Assembly (NCBI GenBank): GCA_002402245.1
Contig: NVVP01000051.1
Coordinates: 2,278-7,992, forward strand
DNA length: 5,715 nt
Source of the DNA: Gammaproteobacteria bacterium
GTDB lineage: Bacteria > Pseudomonadota > Gammaproteobacteria > Nitrosococcales > Methylophagaceae
Reading direction: 5' to 3'
Shown here: positions 5,117-5,715 of the stretch, in pieces
How positions within the stretch are numbered: position 1 is the stretch's first letter
Layout of the letters: each line of letters begins with the position of its first letter
The notes under the pieces: model-generated
What the model saw: the letters and a program-made list of their open reading frames with translations, nothing else
The model's database searches: none
Told to the model about the DNA's origin: nothing
Translations under genes and position numbers: made by a program

Positions 5117-5715
5117 ATGAAAGATCAACAATCACGCATTAAAGAGCTTATAACCCTAGGTAAAGAGCGTGGGTATCTTACTTATGGTGAGATCAATGAT
5201 CATCTACCTGAAGATTTGGTCGATGCCGATCAAATTGAAGATATCATCGGAATGTTTAGCGACCTAGGTATCATGGTTCATGAAGATGGCCTTGATACTG
5301 ATGAGATGGAGCGCTTAGCAGAAGCAGCAACAGCACAAGATGATGTTTCAGCAGATGAAGCGGCTGCGGTATTAGCCAGTTCTGATGGTGAGTTTGGCCG
5401 AACAACTGATCCAGTTCGCATGTATATGCGTGAAATGGGCTCGGTTGAGCTATTAACGCGTGAAGGCGAAATTGTTATCGCCAAGCGAATTGAAGCAGGT
5501 TTAAAAGAAAGCTTATTATTACTTTCAACTTATCCAGCCTGTATTGCCACATTCCTTGCAAGATATGACGCAGTAGAAGCGGGTGATATGCGCCTTAATG
5601 ACGTGATCCGAGGCTTTATTATTCCTGAAGAAGATGTGCCGGAGCCAGTCGTCAAATCAGCAGAGACTGCAAAAGATAATTCTGATGATGAAGAGGAAGA
5701 AGAAGGCCCAACAGG
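5117..5715 (+). CDS. rpoD: RNA polymerase primary sigma factor RpoD (sigma-70), N-terminal part
   Basis: RpoD directs core RNA polymerase to housekeeping promoters. The frame is open from the ATG at 5117 to the window edge (199 codons plus two bases), so regions 2-4 are not seen. Region 1.1 occupies about residues 1-80, with the hallmark GYLTYGEINDHLPEDLVDAD (19-38) and QIEDII (39-44); in the family this acidic module blocks DNA binding by free sigma and gates the polymerase channel. Region 1.2 follows as GRTTDPVRMYMREMG (94-108) and VELLTREGEI (110-119), nearly identical to E. coli. From about 127 the non-conserved region starts, with an acidic run DDEEEEE at 190-196. The start has AGAGG 4 nt upstream. 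It follows dnaG by 92 bp and completes the operon order. Confidence 0.98.
   Translation, partial: MKDQQSRIKELITLGKERGYLTYGEINDHLPEDLVDADQIEDIIGMFSDLGIMVHEDGLDTDEMERLAEAATAQDDVSADEAAAVLASSDGEFGRTTDPVRMYMREMGSVELLTREGEIVIAKRIEAGLKESLLLLSTYPACIATFLARYDAVEAGDMRLNDVIRGFIIPEEDVPEPVVKSAETAKDNSDDEEEEEGPT

Noticed and set aside
4946..5131. Minus-strand open frame of 61 codons over the dnaG end and the rpoD start
   Set aside because: It covers the end of dnaG, the rpoD leader and the rpoD start codon on the opposite strand, with no recognisable protein.
1..5715. A novel defence, mobile or other accessory system
   Set aside because: Every gene is a recognised housekeeping or conserved-family gene in a conserved order. 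I see no transposase, integrase, CRISPR-like repeats, attachment-site duplication or abrupt composition change.

Overview
The window is a conserved housekeeping locus of a gammaproteobacterium. The gene order is <folB - plsY> - yaiL> - <tsaD - rpsU> - yqeY> - dnaG> - rpoD>. It contains the macromolecular-synthesis operon (rpsU-dnaG-rpoD) with its usual divergent neighbour tsaD and the nearby plsY/folB pair. Close residue-level matches to the Escherichia coli proteins (TsaD with the same 337-residue length, S21 with the same 71 residues, DnaG zinc ligands at identical positions, a YaiL-family protein with the same C-terminus) point to Gammaproteobacteria. A yqeY gene between rpsU and dnaG, and folB next to plsY, resemble the Pseudomonas-type arrangement more than the enteric one (from memory). 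The DNA is AT-leaning. I cannot place the genus.

Left part (1-1376): the start of folB (folate synthesis) leaves the window on the minus strand. A 67-bp divergent spacer separates it from plsY (phospholipid acyltransferase). plsY overlaps by one base, through TAATG, a gene for an uncharacterised DUF2058/YaiL-family protein. Middle (1387-2400): tsaD (t6A tRNA modification) lies on the minus strand, tail to tail with yaiL and only 10 bp away. A 127-bp divergent spacer (2401-2527) carries the likely promoters of tsaD and of the rpsU operon.

Right part (2528-5715): rpsU (ribosomal protein S21), yqeY (GatB/YqeY-domain protein), dnaG (primase) and the first 199 codons of rpoD (primary sigma factor) run in one direction. 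This links initiation of translation, replication and transcription in one transcription unit. Two intergenic stretches look regulatory: a strong hairpin without a U-tract between yqeY and dnaG, and a probable internal promoter just ahead of rpoD.

I see no mobile element, CRISPR array, RNA gene, frameshift or foreign-looking segment. No stretch over 300 bases lacks a gene; the longest spacer is 127 bp. I find no convincing new biological system. The points worth checking are in the intergenic DNA and in the plsY-yaiL coupling.
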